DNA of 64,000 nucleotides from Gammaproteobacteria bacterium (GTDB lineage: Bacteria; Pseudomonadota; Gammaproteobacteria; Pseudomonadales; Halieaceae), in NCBI GenBank assembly GCA_030427085.1, contig JAUHXH010000005.1:124001-188000 (forward strand), written 5' to 3'. How positions within the stretch are numbered: the stretch's first letter is position 1; each line of letters starts with the position of its first letter. The notes beneath the pieces are model-generated. The model was not told where the DNA came from. It ran no database searches and was given only the letters and a program-made list of their open reading frames with translations. The position numbers were made by a program, and so were the translations under genes. Below, in pieces: positions 39,537 through 47,492 of the stretch.

Positions 39537-42107
39537 TTAGAAATTCGCCGACAAGCGTAGGTAGTAGTAAGCCCCGTTAAAGCCATAAGGTGAGGTAATC
39601 GCATACACGGTGCCCAGGAAGTTCAGGGTGGGGTCCACCTCGTCATCCGGGTATTCGTCGAATACGTTCTCGCCGCCAACGGTTACCGTGTAGGTGTCGT
39701 TGAAGGTGTAGCTGGCTTCCAGGTCGATCAGGGCGGTGGCGCCGTAGGTGTGGGCGTCGGAGGCATCACCCGGGCCGAACAGGCCGGCGGTGGTGGACCA
39801 CTCGTCGTAGTAGTTCAGGCGCGCCAGTGCCGAGAAGCCGCCCTGGTCGTAGTGCAGGGTGGCCACGGTGCTGTTTTGCGGCACCTGGTTTTCCAGGTCG
39901 TACACGCGGTCAGGGCCGATGGAACCAGCTTTCACATTGGACACTTCCTGCTCGTTGAAGTTGTGGCGCAGGTCGAACAGCATGTCGCCGCTGCCCCAGC
40001 CCCAACTGGTGGTCAGTGCGATGTCGATGCCGCTCACCTCAGACTCAAACCCGTTCACGAAGTAGTTGGCGTTGCTGCCCACCAGCAGTTCGGGGTTTTG
40101 CACACCCGCCGCAATCAGCGCCGGCAAGTCGGCGTCGGTGACGGTGTTGGTCAGCAGCGCCATGCGGTCTTCGATGGTGATGTTGTAGTAGTCCACGGTA
40201 ATGAAGGTCGCATCCGTGGCGTTCCACACCAGGCCGAGGGTGTACGCGGTGGATTCCTCGGGCACCAGTTCATCCGCGCCCAGCGCCAGGGCCACCGGGT
40301 TGTTCACCGGGTAGGTACCGTTGGGGATCAGGTTGCCGGACGAGTCGGAGGTGGTGGTCACGTTCAGGGTGTTCACCTGCCCCGGGGTGGGCGCGCGGAA
40401 GCCGGTGTTGGCGGTACCGCGGATGGCGAAGTCTTCAGTGATGTCCCAGCGCAGCGAGATTTTCCAGTCGGTGGTGGTGTCGAACAGATCGTAGTCTTCG
40501 TAACGTACTGCGATCGCACCAGTGATGTTGTCGGTGAGGTCGGTTTCCACGTCGGCGTAGAGCGCGTAGCTGTCGCTTTCGAACTCGCCGGCGGATTCAG
40601 GCGCAAAGCCCTGGAAACCGTCGGAGCCCACACCAAACTGTACGAAAGTCGGGCCTACGTCGATGGACGCCGCGTCACCCTGCCCAATCACGTAAGTCTC
40701 GTTGCGCCATTCGGCACCGAAACCAATGTTCAGCGGTGAGTTATCGAAGGTTTTCACGAAGTCAGCGTTCAAGCTGGTTTCTTCCTGGGTCAGGGTGCCC
40801 GGGTTGAAAGTGGTGGGCGACAGGCGGCCGAGGCTGGGGTTGATGCTGTCCTGCAGCACGTATTCCACCTCGTTCTCGCCGTAACGGCCGCGCACGTTCC
40901 AGGTGAAGTTGTCGGAGCCACCTTTCACACCACCCACGAAGGAGTAGTCGGTGATGTTGGCGCCAAACAGCGGGCTGTAACCACCGGGGAACTGGGTGTG
41001 GATGGGGTTTAGCAGAGCATAACCGCTGGGGCTGGAGCCGTCGGCAGTCAGGTAGTCGTCGGGGCTCAGGCCCTGGGCGAGAATGCTGTTCACCAGATCC
41101 ATGGAAGCAGCATCGGCGATGCCGTCACCGTCGTTATCGATCTTCAGGGTGGTGCGGGCTGGCAATGCAGCGTTGGCGGTGCCGGGCAGTACCGGACCGC
41201 GGTAGAAGAAGCCGGACAGGGTTTCGTTGTCCATGTAGGTGGCGTGGCCGAACACCTGCACGCTGTCGGTCACATCGAAGCCCGCATTAGCTACGAATTT
41301 GGTGGCTTCGATGTCCGGGTCACCCCAGCGCTGGCCAAAGCCATCGTAGGGCACGTCGCTCTTGGGTACGAAAGCGGTGACTCCCGCCGCATCCGGACGA
41401 GCCTGGCCGCGGTTGGTGATATCGGACTCGGAGTATTCACCGGTCAGATTCAGGAAGCCGCGGTCGAACAGGCTCAGGCCGCCGTTGGCACTCACAGTCA
41501 TGCGGTCGCCGTCACCCTCGGTGTATTCACCGAACTGGGCGGAGATGTTCAGGCCTTCGTCGGCGTCGTCCAGAATCAGGTTGACCACGCCGGCAATGGC
41601 GTCGGAGCCATACTGGGCCGAGGCGCCGTCACGCAGCACTTCCACACGCTTGATGGCGGCGGAGGGGAAGGACGCAAAGTCCACACCCTGGGAGCCCTGG
41701 TTCACGGTGCCCAGCGGTGCGAGCTGCAGGTTTACCAGTGCGCTGCGGTGGGCGCGGGTGCCGTTAACCAGCACCAGGGTGTGGTCCGGCGACAGGTTGC
41801 GCAGGGTTACCGGGCGCATGAACGCGGTACCGTCGGCAATCGGGAAGCGTTGCGTATTGAGTGACGGCGCCACTTTGGTCAGTGAATCGATCAGGCTGAA
41901 CGAGGCCTGTTGCGACAGATCCTCGCCACCGATTACGTCGATGGGCGAGAGGGTTTCAGTGGGCGACAGGCCCACTTTGCGGGTGCCGGTAACGATCACT
42001 TCCTCGACCAGCGTGGTGTCTCCCTGGGCCACTGCCATCGGCGCCATGGCCGGTGTCAGTGCCACAATGGAAGCGGCGAGCACAGATTTTTTGAATGCGG
42101 GCATCAT
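39537..42107 (-). CDS. TonB-dependent outer-membrane receptor
   Basis: 856 residues. It has a signal peptide (FKKSVLAASIVALTPAMAPMAVAQ), a TonB box (EEVIVTGTRK) and a plug (SLIDSLTKVAPSLNTQ, TLRNLSPDHTLVLVNGTRAH, KRVEVLRDGASAQYGSDAIAGVVN), then a large barrel ending in LRLSANF with the terminal Phe needed for outer-membrane insertion. GGGAGA lies 7 nt before ATG 42107. The plug wording is that of the large-receptor subgroup common in Alteromonadales/Cellvibrionales and Sphingomonads, often used for oligosaccharides or peptides. The substrate is unknown. It is transcribed alone, with its own terminator. Confidence 0.95.
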   Translation of the reverse strand: MMPAFKKSVLAASIVALTPAMAPMAVAQGDTTLVEEVIVTGTRKVGLSPTETLSPIDVIGGEDLSQQASFSLIDSLTKVAPSLNTQRFPIADGTAFMRPVTLRNLSPDHTLVLVNGTRAHRSALVNLQLAPLGTVNQGSQGVDFASFPSAAIKRVEVLRDGASAQYGSDAIAGVVNLILDDADEGLNISAQFGEYTEGDGDRMTVSANGGLSLFDRGFLNLTGEYSESDITNRGQARPDAAGVTAFVPKSDVPYDGFGQRWGDPDIEATKFVANAGFDVTDSVQVFGHATYMDNETLSGFFYRGPVLPGTANAALPARTTLKIDNDGDGIADAASMDLVNSILAQGLSPDDYLTADGSSPSGYALLNPIHTQFPGGYSPLFGANITDYSFVGGVKGGSDNFTWNVRGRYGENEVEYVLQDSINPSLGRLSPTTFNPGTLTQEETSLNADFVKTFDNSPLNIGFGAEWRNETYVIGQGDAASIDVGPTFVQFGVGSDGFQGFAPESAGEFESDSYALYADVETDLTDNITGAIAVRYEDYDLFDTTTDWKISLRWDITEDFAIRGTANTGFRAPTPGQVNTLNVTTTSDSSGNLIPNGTYPVNNPVALALGADELVPEESTAYTLGLVWNATDATFITVDYYNITIEDRMALLTNTVTDADLPALIAAGVQNPELLVGSNANYFVNGFESEVSGIDIALTTSWGWGSGDMLFDLRHNFNEQEVSNVKAGSIGPDRVYDLENQVPQNSTVATLHYDQGGFSALARLNYYDEWSTTAGLFGPGDASDAHTYGATALIDLEASYTFNDTYTVTVGGENVFDEYPDDEVDPTLNFLGTVYAITSPYGFNGAYYYLRLSANF

Positions 42108-42437
42108 GTTGGTATCTCCCTACCATTAGTGTGTAGTTTTTCTGCGACCCTGTTGCTCGGGTCTTATTAGTTAAGACGAACAAATCGGCATACGCCTGAG
42201 TTCTGGGCACATTCTAGGGGGCATATGTGGCGGCTTTAATGGGAGCCTTTGTAACTAATGCACAGGATTTTTATTGCGGGTTTTTGAAGGGGGCCGGATT
42301 GGACGATTAGTCCGATTTGGCCATCTTGTTGCTCAGGGGCCACGTCGCCACTATCGTTAAGTGCGTTGATACGAGCAGTTGCCGCACAAGTGTTATGCGC
42401 ATAAAGTATGCACATTGCTTATCCGGAAATTGCGCCC
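42108..42437. other. Divergent intergenic region between TonB receptor and ccdA
   Basis: 330 bases without a supported gene. It includes the receptor's ribosome-binding site at 42115-42120, an imperfect 7-bp inverted repeat (ATTGGAC-gatta-GTCCGAT, 42298-42316), and a 12-bp palindrome near ccdA listed separately. I could not place convincing -35/-10 pairs for the receptor. Confidence 0.5.
42393..42404. promoter_or_regulatory. 12-bp palindrome upstream of ccdA, likely operator
   Basis: TTATGCGCATAA is a perfect palindrome, ending 33 nt before the ccdA ATG. CcdA-CcdB complexes bind palindromes in their own promoter. A close near-palindromic GTATGCAC follows eight bases on, as expected for tandem operator half-sites. 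Confidence 0.5.
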
Positions 42438-42683
42438 ATGAAATCAGCTTATGATCTTTCCGCTGCTAAAAAGCCGACAAACCTCAGCTTGAATAAAGAC
42501 CTGCTCTCCAGGGCCAAGAAACTGAACATCAATCTATCCGCGACGCTGGAGAAGGCTTTAGCTGCTGAAGTCCGTAAAAGAGAAGCGGAAGAATGGCTGG
42601 AAGCAAATAAAAAGAACCTTGAAGCGTGTAATGATTTTGTGGAAAAGAACGGTCTTTTCTCAGACGCATTCAGGGACTTCTAG
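42438..42683 (+). CDS. ccdA: CcdA-type antitoxin
   Basis: 81 residues from ATG 42438. KKPTNLSLNKDLLSRAKKLNINLSATLEKAL is the ribbon-helix-helix domain of CcdA, and the tail WLEANKKNLEACNDFVEKNGLFSD matches the intrinsically disordered CcdB-binding part ending near GLFSD..RxF. It shields gyrase from CcdB and represses the operon. The stop overlaps the toxin GTG in TAGTG. Confidence 0.93.
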   Translation: MKSAYDLSAAKKPTNLSLNKDLLSRAKKLNINLSATLEKALAAEVRKREAEEWLEANKKNLEACNDFVEKNGLFSDAFRDF

Positions 42684-43000
42684 TGGGCCAATTTACGCTT
42701 TACGAAAACACTGACGGAACGACCAAGAAGGCTTACCCCTACTTTCTTGATATCCAGAGCGACCTCGTCTCTGCATTGAACTCCAGAGTTGTCATTCCAG
42801 TCGTTCCCGCGCATAAGCTTGAAACTCCGGCACCCGAACGGTTATGTCCGACCATCCAAATTGACGGTATTGAGCACGCACTGCTCACGCACCAACTGAC
42901 CAGCGCTCCAACATCTATTTTGAAGAAGCCAGTTGAGAGCATAGAGGCTTTCCGAGATGAAATTATCAATGCGATCGATTTTTTGATCACTGGGATTTAG
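42683..43000 (+). CDS. ccdB: CcdB-type gyrase-poison toxin
   Basis: 105 residues from GTG 42683, overlapping ccdA by one base. FTLYENTDGTTKKAYPYFLDIQSDLV, SRVVIPVVPAHKL, CPTIQIDGIEHALLTHQL and NAIDFLITGI align along the whole length of CcdB. The F-plasmid protein ends in Trp-Gly-Ile, and the Trp stacks on gyrase Arg462; here the end is Thr-Gly-Ile. As far as I recall, chromosomal CcdB proteins often have this ending and are active, so I do not call it dead. The gene is complete. Confidence 0.92.
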   Translation: MGQFTLYENTDGTTKKAYPYFLDIQSDLVSALNSRVVIPVVPAHKLETPAPERLCPTIQIDGIEHALLTHQLTSAPTSILKKPVESIEAFRDEIINAIDFLITGI

Positions 43001-43011
43001 CGGAGAGAACC

Positions 43012-43128
43012 CTGCCGGCGTCCTAATCGCCTGGCTCGGCTGTGAATTTGACCGCGTCGCTGCCGCCATCCTGTTTTCCGGGCTCGGTAGTGAATTTAGG
43101 CGCGTCCCTGCCGGCATCCATGCCTCTC
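43012..43128. repeat. 48-bp imperfect tandem repeat (2.4 units)
   Basis: Units at 43033-43080 and 43081-43128 match at 34 of 48 positions (32 of the first 39). A partial unit in the same phase precedes them at 43012-43032, with 11 of 12 bases CTGCCGGCGTCC conserved. Because 48 is a multiple of 3, the leftward frame encodes a repeated 16-residue unit (DAGRDAPKFTTEPGK / DGGSDAVKFTAEPGD). It may be a mobile intergenic repeat or the end of a decayed gene. Confidence 0.7.
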
Positions 43129-43154
43129 GGGACGTACCGTCCATCCATGGACAT

Positions 43155-43181
43155 AAAAAAGCCCCCCGAGGTTCGGAGGGC
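43155..43181 (-). terminator. Intrinsic terminator reading leftward
   Basis: On the minus strand, GCCCTCCGA / TCGGGGGGC form a 9-bp stem with one mismatch and a 3-nt loop, followed by six T. No annotated leftward gene ends here, so its transcript is unexplained. Confidence 0.65.
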
Positions 43182-43339
43182 AATCACTCTGTTTGCATAG
43201 ATAGAAGACGGTGCGGACCTGAAGGGTGGCAAACTTCCCTGTTCGCCATGGCACTTCAGTGCACGGGTTAGATATTGGCCGAGTCGGGCCCTCGGCACCA
43301 TTACAGGCGGTTACAGCGGATTACGGCCCACGTGTCCCC

Positions 43340-43368
43340 TTGTTCACTTTCACGTCTTCCTTTACATT
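43340..43368 (+). promoter_or_regulatory. Predicted sigma-70 promoter of the FHA-kinase operon
   Basis: -35 TTGTTC (43340-43345), 17-nt spacer, -10 TACATT (43363-43368). The implied start is near 43375, giving a leader of about 50 nt before ATG 43425. Confidence 0.45.
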
Positions 43369-43424
43369 CGTCAGGAAATCCCGGCCGCCACGACGGTCAG
43401 GAGCTTTGGGGGACAAGGGTTGCA

Positions 43425-44411
43425 ATGGGCACAATTCTCAACGAGCAGACGGGGGAGCGTTTCCCGCTGAGAAGCCATCACATCTTCGGCCGCGATGCCG
43501 ACAAGGTGGACACCTGCCTGTACCAGGCGCTGATATCCCGCCTGCATGCCAGTGTGGAGTGGACGGGCCAGAGTTGGCGCATCCGCGACCTCAGCACCAA
43601 TGGTACCTGGCACAACGGCAAATCCTTGCCGCGCAACACCCCTATGCCTTTGGCGGCGGGCGACCGGCTCAACTTCGGTGCCCCCGGTGAATCACCCTGG
43701 ATTCTGGAAGACTGCGGCCCGCCGGTATCACTGCTCAAGGCTTTGACGCCCGGCGAGGATGACTACGAACTGGATCAGTTCCGCTTCATCCCCGGCGAAC
43801 TCAACCCTCAGTGGGTGGTGTTCTACAGCCGCAACGAAGCCCGCTGGATGTACTCCACCCTCGGCGACGGATTACAGGGCGGCCACGAGGAAAAGCTGGT
43901 TCACGGCGAGGTGCTCAGTCACAACGGCCGCCGCTGGCGCGTTTTCCTGACGGGCGAAAACCACGAAACCCAGCTCCCTGCCGCCAACCAGCACAGCCTG
44001 GACGACTACGAGTTTCTGTTTGACGTAACGCTGGACGAGGAGTGCACCCGCATCAAACTGCGGCGTGACCAGGAACTGCTCGATCTCGGCGAACGCTCCC
44101 ACCACTACCTGCTGATGCATCTGGCGCGCGTGCGGGCCCGCGACGCTCGCGACGGCCTGGACAAACGCTCTCAGGGCTGGATCAGCAACGAGGACCTGGC
44201 CCACGACCTGGGCCTGGAGCAGGCGCACCTCAACATCATGGTCTATCGCGCCCGCAAGCAATTCACCGACGAACTCGGCGACGATCTGGACTGCCAACAT
44301 CTGGTGGAACGCCGCAAGGGTCGAGTTCGCTTCGGGCCAGTACAGTGCAAAGTGTTCAAGGGCGAGCAACTCACGGACGAACTGCCCTGCCACCCCTCGC
44401 CCGCCGGCTAG
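43425..44411 (+). CDS. FHA-domain protein with C-terminal winged-helix DNA-binding domain
   Basis: 328 residues. The start is ATG 43425 (AAGGG 5 nt upstream); the longer upstream frame is not FHA-like. The FHA domain (about 8-100) has the phosphothreonine-binding pattern HHIFGRDADKVD, ISRLHASVEW and DLSTNGTWHNGKSL. The middle part (PGEDDYELDQFRFIPGE) is unassigned. The C-terminus (about 215-315) resembles the OmpR/PhoB-type winged helix (LLDLGERSHHYLLMHLARVR, WISNEDLAHDLGLEQAHLNIMVYRARKQF, LVERRKGRVRFG). It likely binds a phosphorylated partner, probably the kinase encoded 3 nt downstream, and controls DNA in response. Direct phosphorylation of FHA proteins by adjacent kinases is common in this pairing. 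Confidence 0.88.
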   Translation: MGTILNEQTGERFPLRSHHIFGRDADKVDTCLYQALISRLHASVEWTGQSWRIRDLSTNGTWHNGKSLPRNTPMPLAAGDRLNFGAPGESPWILEDCGPPVSLLKALTPGEDDYELDQFRFIPGELNPQWVVFYSRNEARWMYSTLGDGLQGGHEEKLVHGEVLSHNGRRWRVFLTGENHETQLPAANQHSLDDYEFLFDVTLDEECTRIKLRRDQELLDLGERSHHYLLMHLARVRARDARDGLDKRSQGWISNEDLAHDLGLEQAHLNIMVYRARKQFTDELGDDLDCQHLVERRKGRVRFGPVQCKVFKGEQLTDELPCHPSPAG

Positions 44412-44414
44412 TCC

Positions 44415-46796
44415 ATGTCAGGCGCTGACACCCCTTCCGCGCCTTCCGCGCGTTATCGGCTACTTGAACCCATCGCCCGCGGCGGCATGGGGCAGATCTA
44501 CCTCGCTGAAGACCAGCGCTTAGGCCGCCGGGTAGCCATCAAGTTTCTTCGGGAAGACATCACCCAGCCCGGATTTCAGCAGCGGCTGGAGCAGGAAGCG
44601 CGCCACCTGGCCCAGTTCAACCACCCGCACATTGTGCAGGTATACGATCTGGAAACCCTGGATGGCAAGCCCGCCCTGGTGATGGAATACATACAGGGCC
44701 GTAATCTGCGGGTAGTACAGGCGGAATCTCGCCCCCACATGGGCGAGTGCCTCAAATGGCTGGCGGAAATCGCAGAAGGCCTGGCCTACGCGCACAGCCA
44801 GGGCATCGTGCACAGCGACATCAAGGCCGAAAATGTGTTGGTGGACGAACAGGGCACGGCCAAACTGGTGGATTTTGGCATCGCCGGCGAAACGGGCGGC
44901 GCAGCGGACGACCTGCGGGCACTGGGCGAGCTTGCCCGTGAATTGCTGCCGGACGGCCTCGAATTGAGCCCGGTGGTGGCGCACTTTGTCCAACAGTTGC
45001 GCGATGCACCCCTGAAAAAACTCCCTTCGGCAGCTGAGGCCGCCCAGACCCTGCGCCGCGCTGTAATCGACGCACACCAGGCGGAAACGCCGCTGCCAAC
45101 TGAGCAATCCGGCCCGGCACTGGCAGACTGGTGGCGCTGGCTTTTCGCCGGTGCAACGGTGGTGGCGGTGAGTGTACTGATATGGTGGTTTGCTACGCTC
45201 GAGAGCGAACGGCGCCCGGTCGCCGTCCTCAGTACTGATCTCACGGCGCATGCACTACCCGACGGCGCACAGGCCGAAGCACTGCGCAGCACGGTGCAGC
45301 AGGCCCTGCAGCAGGCCGTACTGAATTCAAAGGGCCTGCAATTGGTCAACCAGCGTGAAGTCCGGCAAGCCGAACAACTGCTCAACCTGCCCCTGCCGGA
45401 ATTGGCCCGCGCGCTGGGCGCCGAGGAAGTCTTGCTCACCTCATTGAATTGTGTGCGATCCAGCTGTGAACTGTCGCTACAGCGTACCAGCGCCGTGGAC
45501 GGCGCGGTTATCGACCAGCGCGATGCCGAGCTGCTGATGGGCATGCCACTGGAGTCCTACACCATCGTGCAAAACCAGTGGTCGCTGCTCTATCCGGACG
45601 AAGCACTGCCCCCTGACATTCACGAAGTGGTGGATGACAGCACCTACGCCAGCTATCTGGACCTGTACCAACGTGCGCACTTCGGTGACCAGCGTTACGC
45701 AGAGCTGATCCCCGACACGGCCGCGTTACTGGCGCAAGCGCCGCGCTTCCTGCCGCTGTACGAGCTCTACACCGAGTCGGTGCTGGAAGCCTACGACAAC
45801 AGCCACGACCCCGCGCTGATCAACGAACTGGAGCAAACCTTGAACAAAGCCGGGGTATGGGCCGGGGATTCCATCCTCTATCGCAAGATGCGCTTCATGC
45901 TCTACCGCGACAGTGACCGCTATGGTGAAGCGCTGCAAGAAGTGACGGCGATGGCGCAGCTTGGCGCCGATCGCGCGTTGGTGGAGCGACTGCGTGCCAA
46001 TGTCGCTTCGCGGGAGGGCGATTTTGCCGCCGCGGCCGAGCACTATGATCGCGCTGTAGCCCTGCGGGACACACGGTCAGCGCGTTACTCCCAGGGCACT
46101 AACTACTATTTCTGGGGCCGTCCGGATGACGCTGAAACAGCCCTGCGAGCGGCGCTTGCCCTGGCACCCACTGACGGGCGCTCGATGAACCTGCTAGGAC
46201 TGGTGGCACTGGAAAAAGGCAACATCGACGAGGCGGAAGCAATACTGCAACAGGCTGTGGCCATTCGCCCCAGCGTACAGTCGGAAACCAACCTCGGCCT
46301 CGCGCTGCTGTTCAAAGGCGACTACCAGGGCGCCACCAACATTTACCGCTCCCACTACGAGCGTGGCGATCGCAATCCCATGAGCCTGCTCAACTACGCT
46401 GACGCGGAGCAGCTGCGGGGCAACGAGGAAACGGCGGCCGTGGTGTACCGGGAGATCCTCTCAGGAACGGACGGAAACAGCGACCGTTTTAGCCTGTTGG
46501 CACGTTCCCAGGCCGCAGCACAACTGGGCGAGGCAGAACTGGCCATCAACACACTAAAGCACATCGAAAAAACGCAGATCGGCCATGGCGAATCCGCCTT
46601 CAATGCCGCCCTGGTTCACACCCTGACCGGCCAGCATCTGTCTGCCCACGTGGAAGTGAAACGCGCACTGGCAGCGGGGCTCAGCGGGCTGTGGTTTACC
46701 CTGCCCTGGTTTGACCCCCTGTGCCAGTACACGGAGTTTCAGCAGGCAATGACGCAGGCCGGTCAGCCGGAGCGCTGCGTCACGCCCTTGCCCTGA
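44415..46796 (+). CDS. Transmembrane Hanks-type Ser/Thr protein kinase with periplasmic sensor and TPR region
   Basis: 793 residues. The kinase domain (about 12-215) shows GRGGMGQIYLAEDQ, the ATP lysine in RRVAIKFL, the catalytic loop HSDIKAEN (H133-S134-D135) and DFG at about 155. The Arg of the usual HRD is Ser, so it is a non-RD kinase that may not need activation-loop phosphorylation. One TM helix (about 235-262) leads to a region resembling FlgO/TolB-like modules (AVLSTDLTAHALPDG ... CVRSSCELSLQRTS), then at least four TPR-like repeats (about 480-760). The extracytoplasmic part probably senses a peptide or envelope state. Its partner is the FHA-winged-helix protein upstream. The PP2C at 2.5 kb could counteract it (inference). 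Confidence 0.92.
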   Translation: MSGADTPSAPSARYRLLEPIARGGMGQIYLAEDQRLGRRVAIKFLREDITQPGFQQRLEQEARHLAQFNHPHIVQVYDLETLDGKPALVMEYIQGRNLRVVQAESRPHMGECLKWLAEIAEGLAYAHSQGIVHSDIKAENVLVDEQGTAKLVDFGIAGETGGAADDLRALGELARELLPDGLELSPVVAHFVQQLRDAPLKKLPSAAEAAQTLRRAVIDAHQAETPLPTEQSGPALADWWRWLFAGATVVAVSVLIWWFATLESERRPVAVLSTDLTAHALPDGAQAEALRSTVQQALQQAVLNSKGLQLVNQREVRQAEQLLNLPLPELARALGAEEVLLTSLNCVRSSCELSLQRTSAVDGAVIDQRDAELLMGMPLESYTIVQNQWSLLYPDEALPPDIHEVVDDSTYASYLDLYQRAHFGDQRYAELIPDTAALLAQAPRFLPLYELYTESVLEAYDNSHDPALINELEQTLNKAGVWAGDSILYRKMRFMLYRDSDRYGEALQEVTAMAQLGADRALVERLRANVASREGDFAAAAEHYDRAVALRDTRSARYSQGTNYYFWGRPDDAETALRAALALAPTDGRSMNLLGLVALEKGNIDEAEAILQQAVAIRPSVQSETNLGLALLFKGDYQGATNIYRSHYERGDRNPMSLLNYADAEQLRGNEETAAVVYREILSGTDGNSDRFSLLARSQAAAQLGEAELAINTLKHIEKTQIGHGESAFNAALVHTLTGQHLSAHVEVKRALAAGLSGLWFTLPWFDPLCQYTEFQQAMTQAGQPERCVTPLP

Positions 46797-46797
46797 C

Positions 46798-47271
46798 TCA
46801 GTTTTCCCGGCCGACGGTACCGCCCGGATCTTCGGATGAGTAAATCTTGCACTCGCCGGAGGTGCTGTCGCGACGCATGGCGACGAAGGCAAAGTTGAAA
46901 TCTTCGATGCCGTCACCTAACGCTTTGAACATCGCGGTCATCATCATGTCGTTGTCGCTCAGGCGCACCTTGATGCGATCCAGGTAATCGCTCTTGCCGT
47001 CGCAGTACATGATGCCGGGTGGCATAAAACGCCAGCTTCCCCCGTCCTGGTTGGCCGCCGGATCAATGGAAAACACCAGTGTCATGCGCTCGGTCTGGCG
47101 GGTCTGACGGCATGAGGCCGGGTCGAAGCGAATATCGAACTGATCCACCTGCTCATCCGGATTGTCATAGGGCACAACTTTCCAGGTTTGCACTACGCCG
47201 TTCGCCGGTTCCTGGGGTGTCACCACGAAATGACTGACCTTGCTCTCGCCCTTGGGGACATTGAATTGCAT
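46798..47271 (-). CDS. Uncharacterised protein
   Basis: 157 residues with a good AAGGAGAG ribosome-binding site before ATG 47271. No signal peptide, TM helix or catalytic motif is visible. Beta-strand-like stretches (KVSHFVVTPQE, VVQTWKVVPYDN, FDIRFDPAS, MTLVFSIDP, RIKVRLSDNDM) suggest a small beta-sandwich. Cys residues at about 54, 89 and 141 are scattered. It faces the kinase gene tail to tail with one base between stops, so co-regulation is not implied. I do not recognise the family. Confidence 0.72.
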   Translation of the reverse strand: MQFNVPKGESKVSHFVVTPQEPANGVVQTWKVVPYDNPDEQVDQFDIRFDPASCRQTRQTERMTLVFSIDPAANQDGGSWRFMPPGIMYCDGKSDYLDRIKVRLSDNDMMMTAMFKALGDGIEDFNFAFVAMRRDSTSGECKIYSSEDPGGTVGREN

Positions 47272-47492
47272 CGCACTACTCTCCTTGTTTTTGGTATCTC
47301 AAGCCGTCCGGCCTGCCTTGTCGGCTCACGCGAAACGGAACCGGGAACAACATGCCGCAAGCTGGGTAGAATTGCCAGTTTGTCGCGTTCCGGTGGAAAT
47401 ACGATTACCAACGATTACGGGGCGTCCACCCGCCTCTGGTGGTACCCTTGGCGATACCTTGAGCGCGACAGAAACGCGATATCGGCTCGACT

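Larger units (their letters stand above)
43001..43424. other. 424-base intergenic region between ccdB and the FHA gene
   Basis: It contains a 48-bp tandem repeat (43012-43128), a leftward intrinsic terminator (43155-43181), two further small hairpins (GCACT/AGTGC near 43254 and GCCGAG/CTCGGC at 43278-43296) and a good rightward promoter (43340-43368). Short frames on both strands show no family similarity. The structures suggest a small RNA read leftward, which is considered among the findings. Confidence 0.5.

Noticed and set aside
42390-42410. GTTATGC before ccdA resembling a Vibrio repeat (VCR) core site
   Set aside because: No partner arms or VCR-like stem upstream or after ccdB; the palindrome is explained better as an operator.
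42683-43000. CcdB inactive because the terminal Trp of the F-plasmid toxin is Thr
   Set aside because: Chromosomal CcdB proteins with this ending are, to my recollection, functional; the rest of the protein is complete.
43012-43128. CRISPR array
   Set aside because: Only two adjacent units with no spacers between them and no cas genes.
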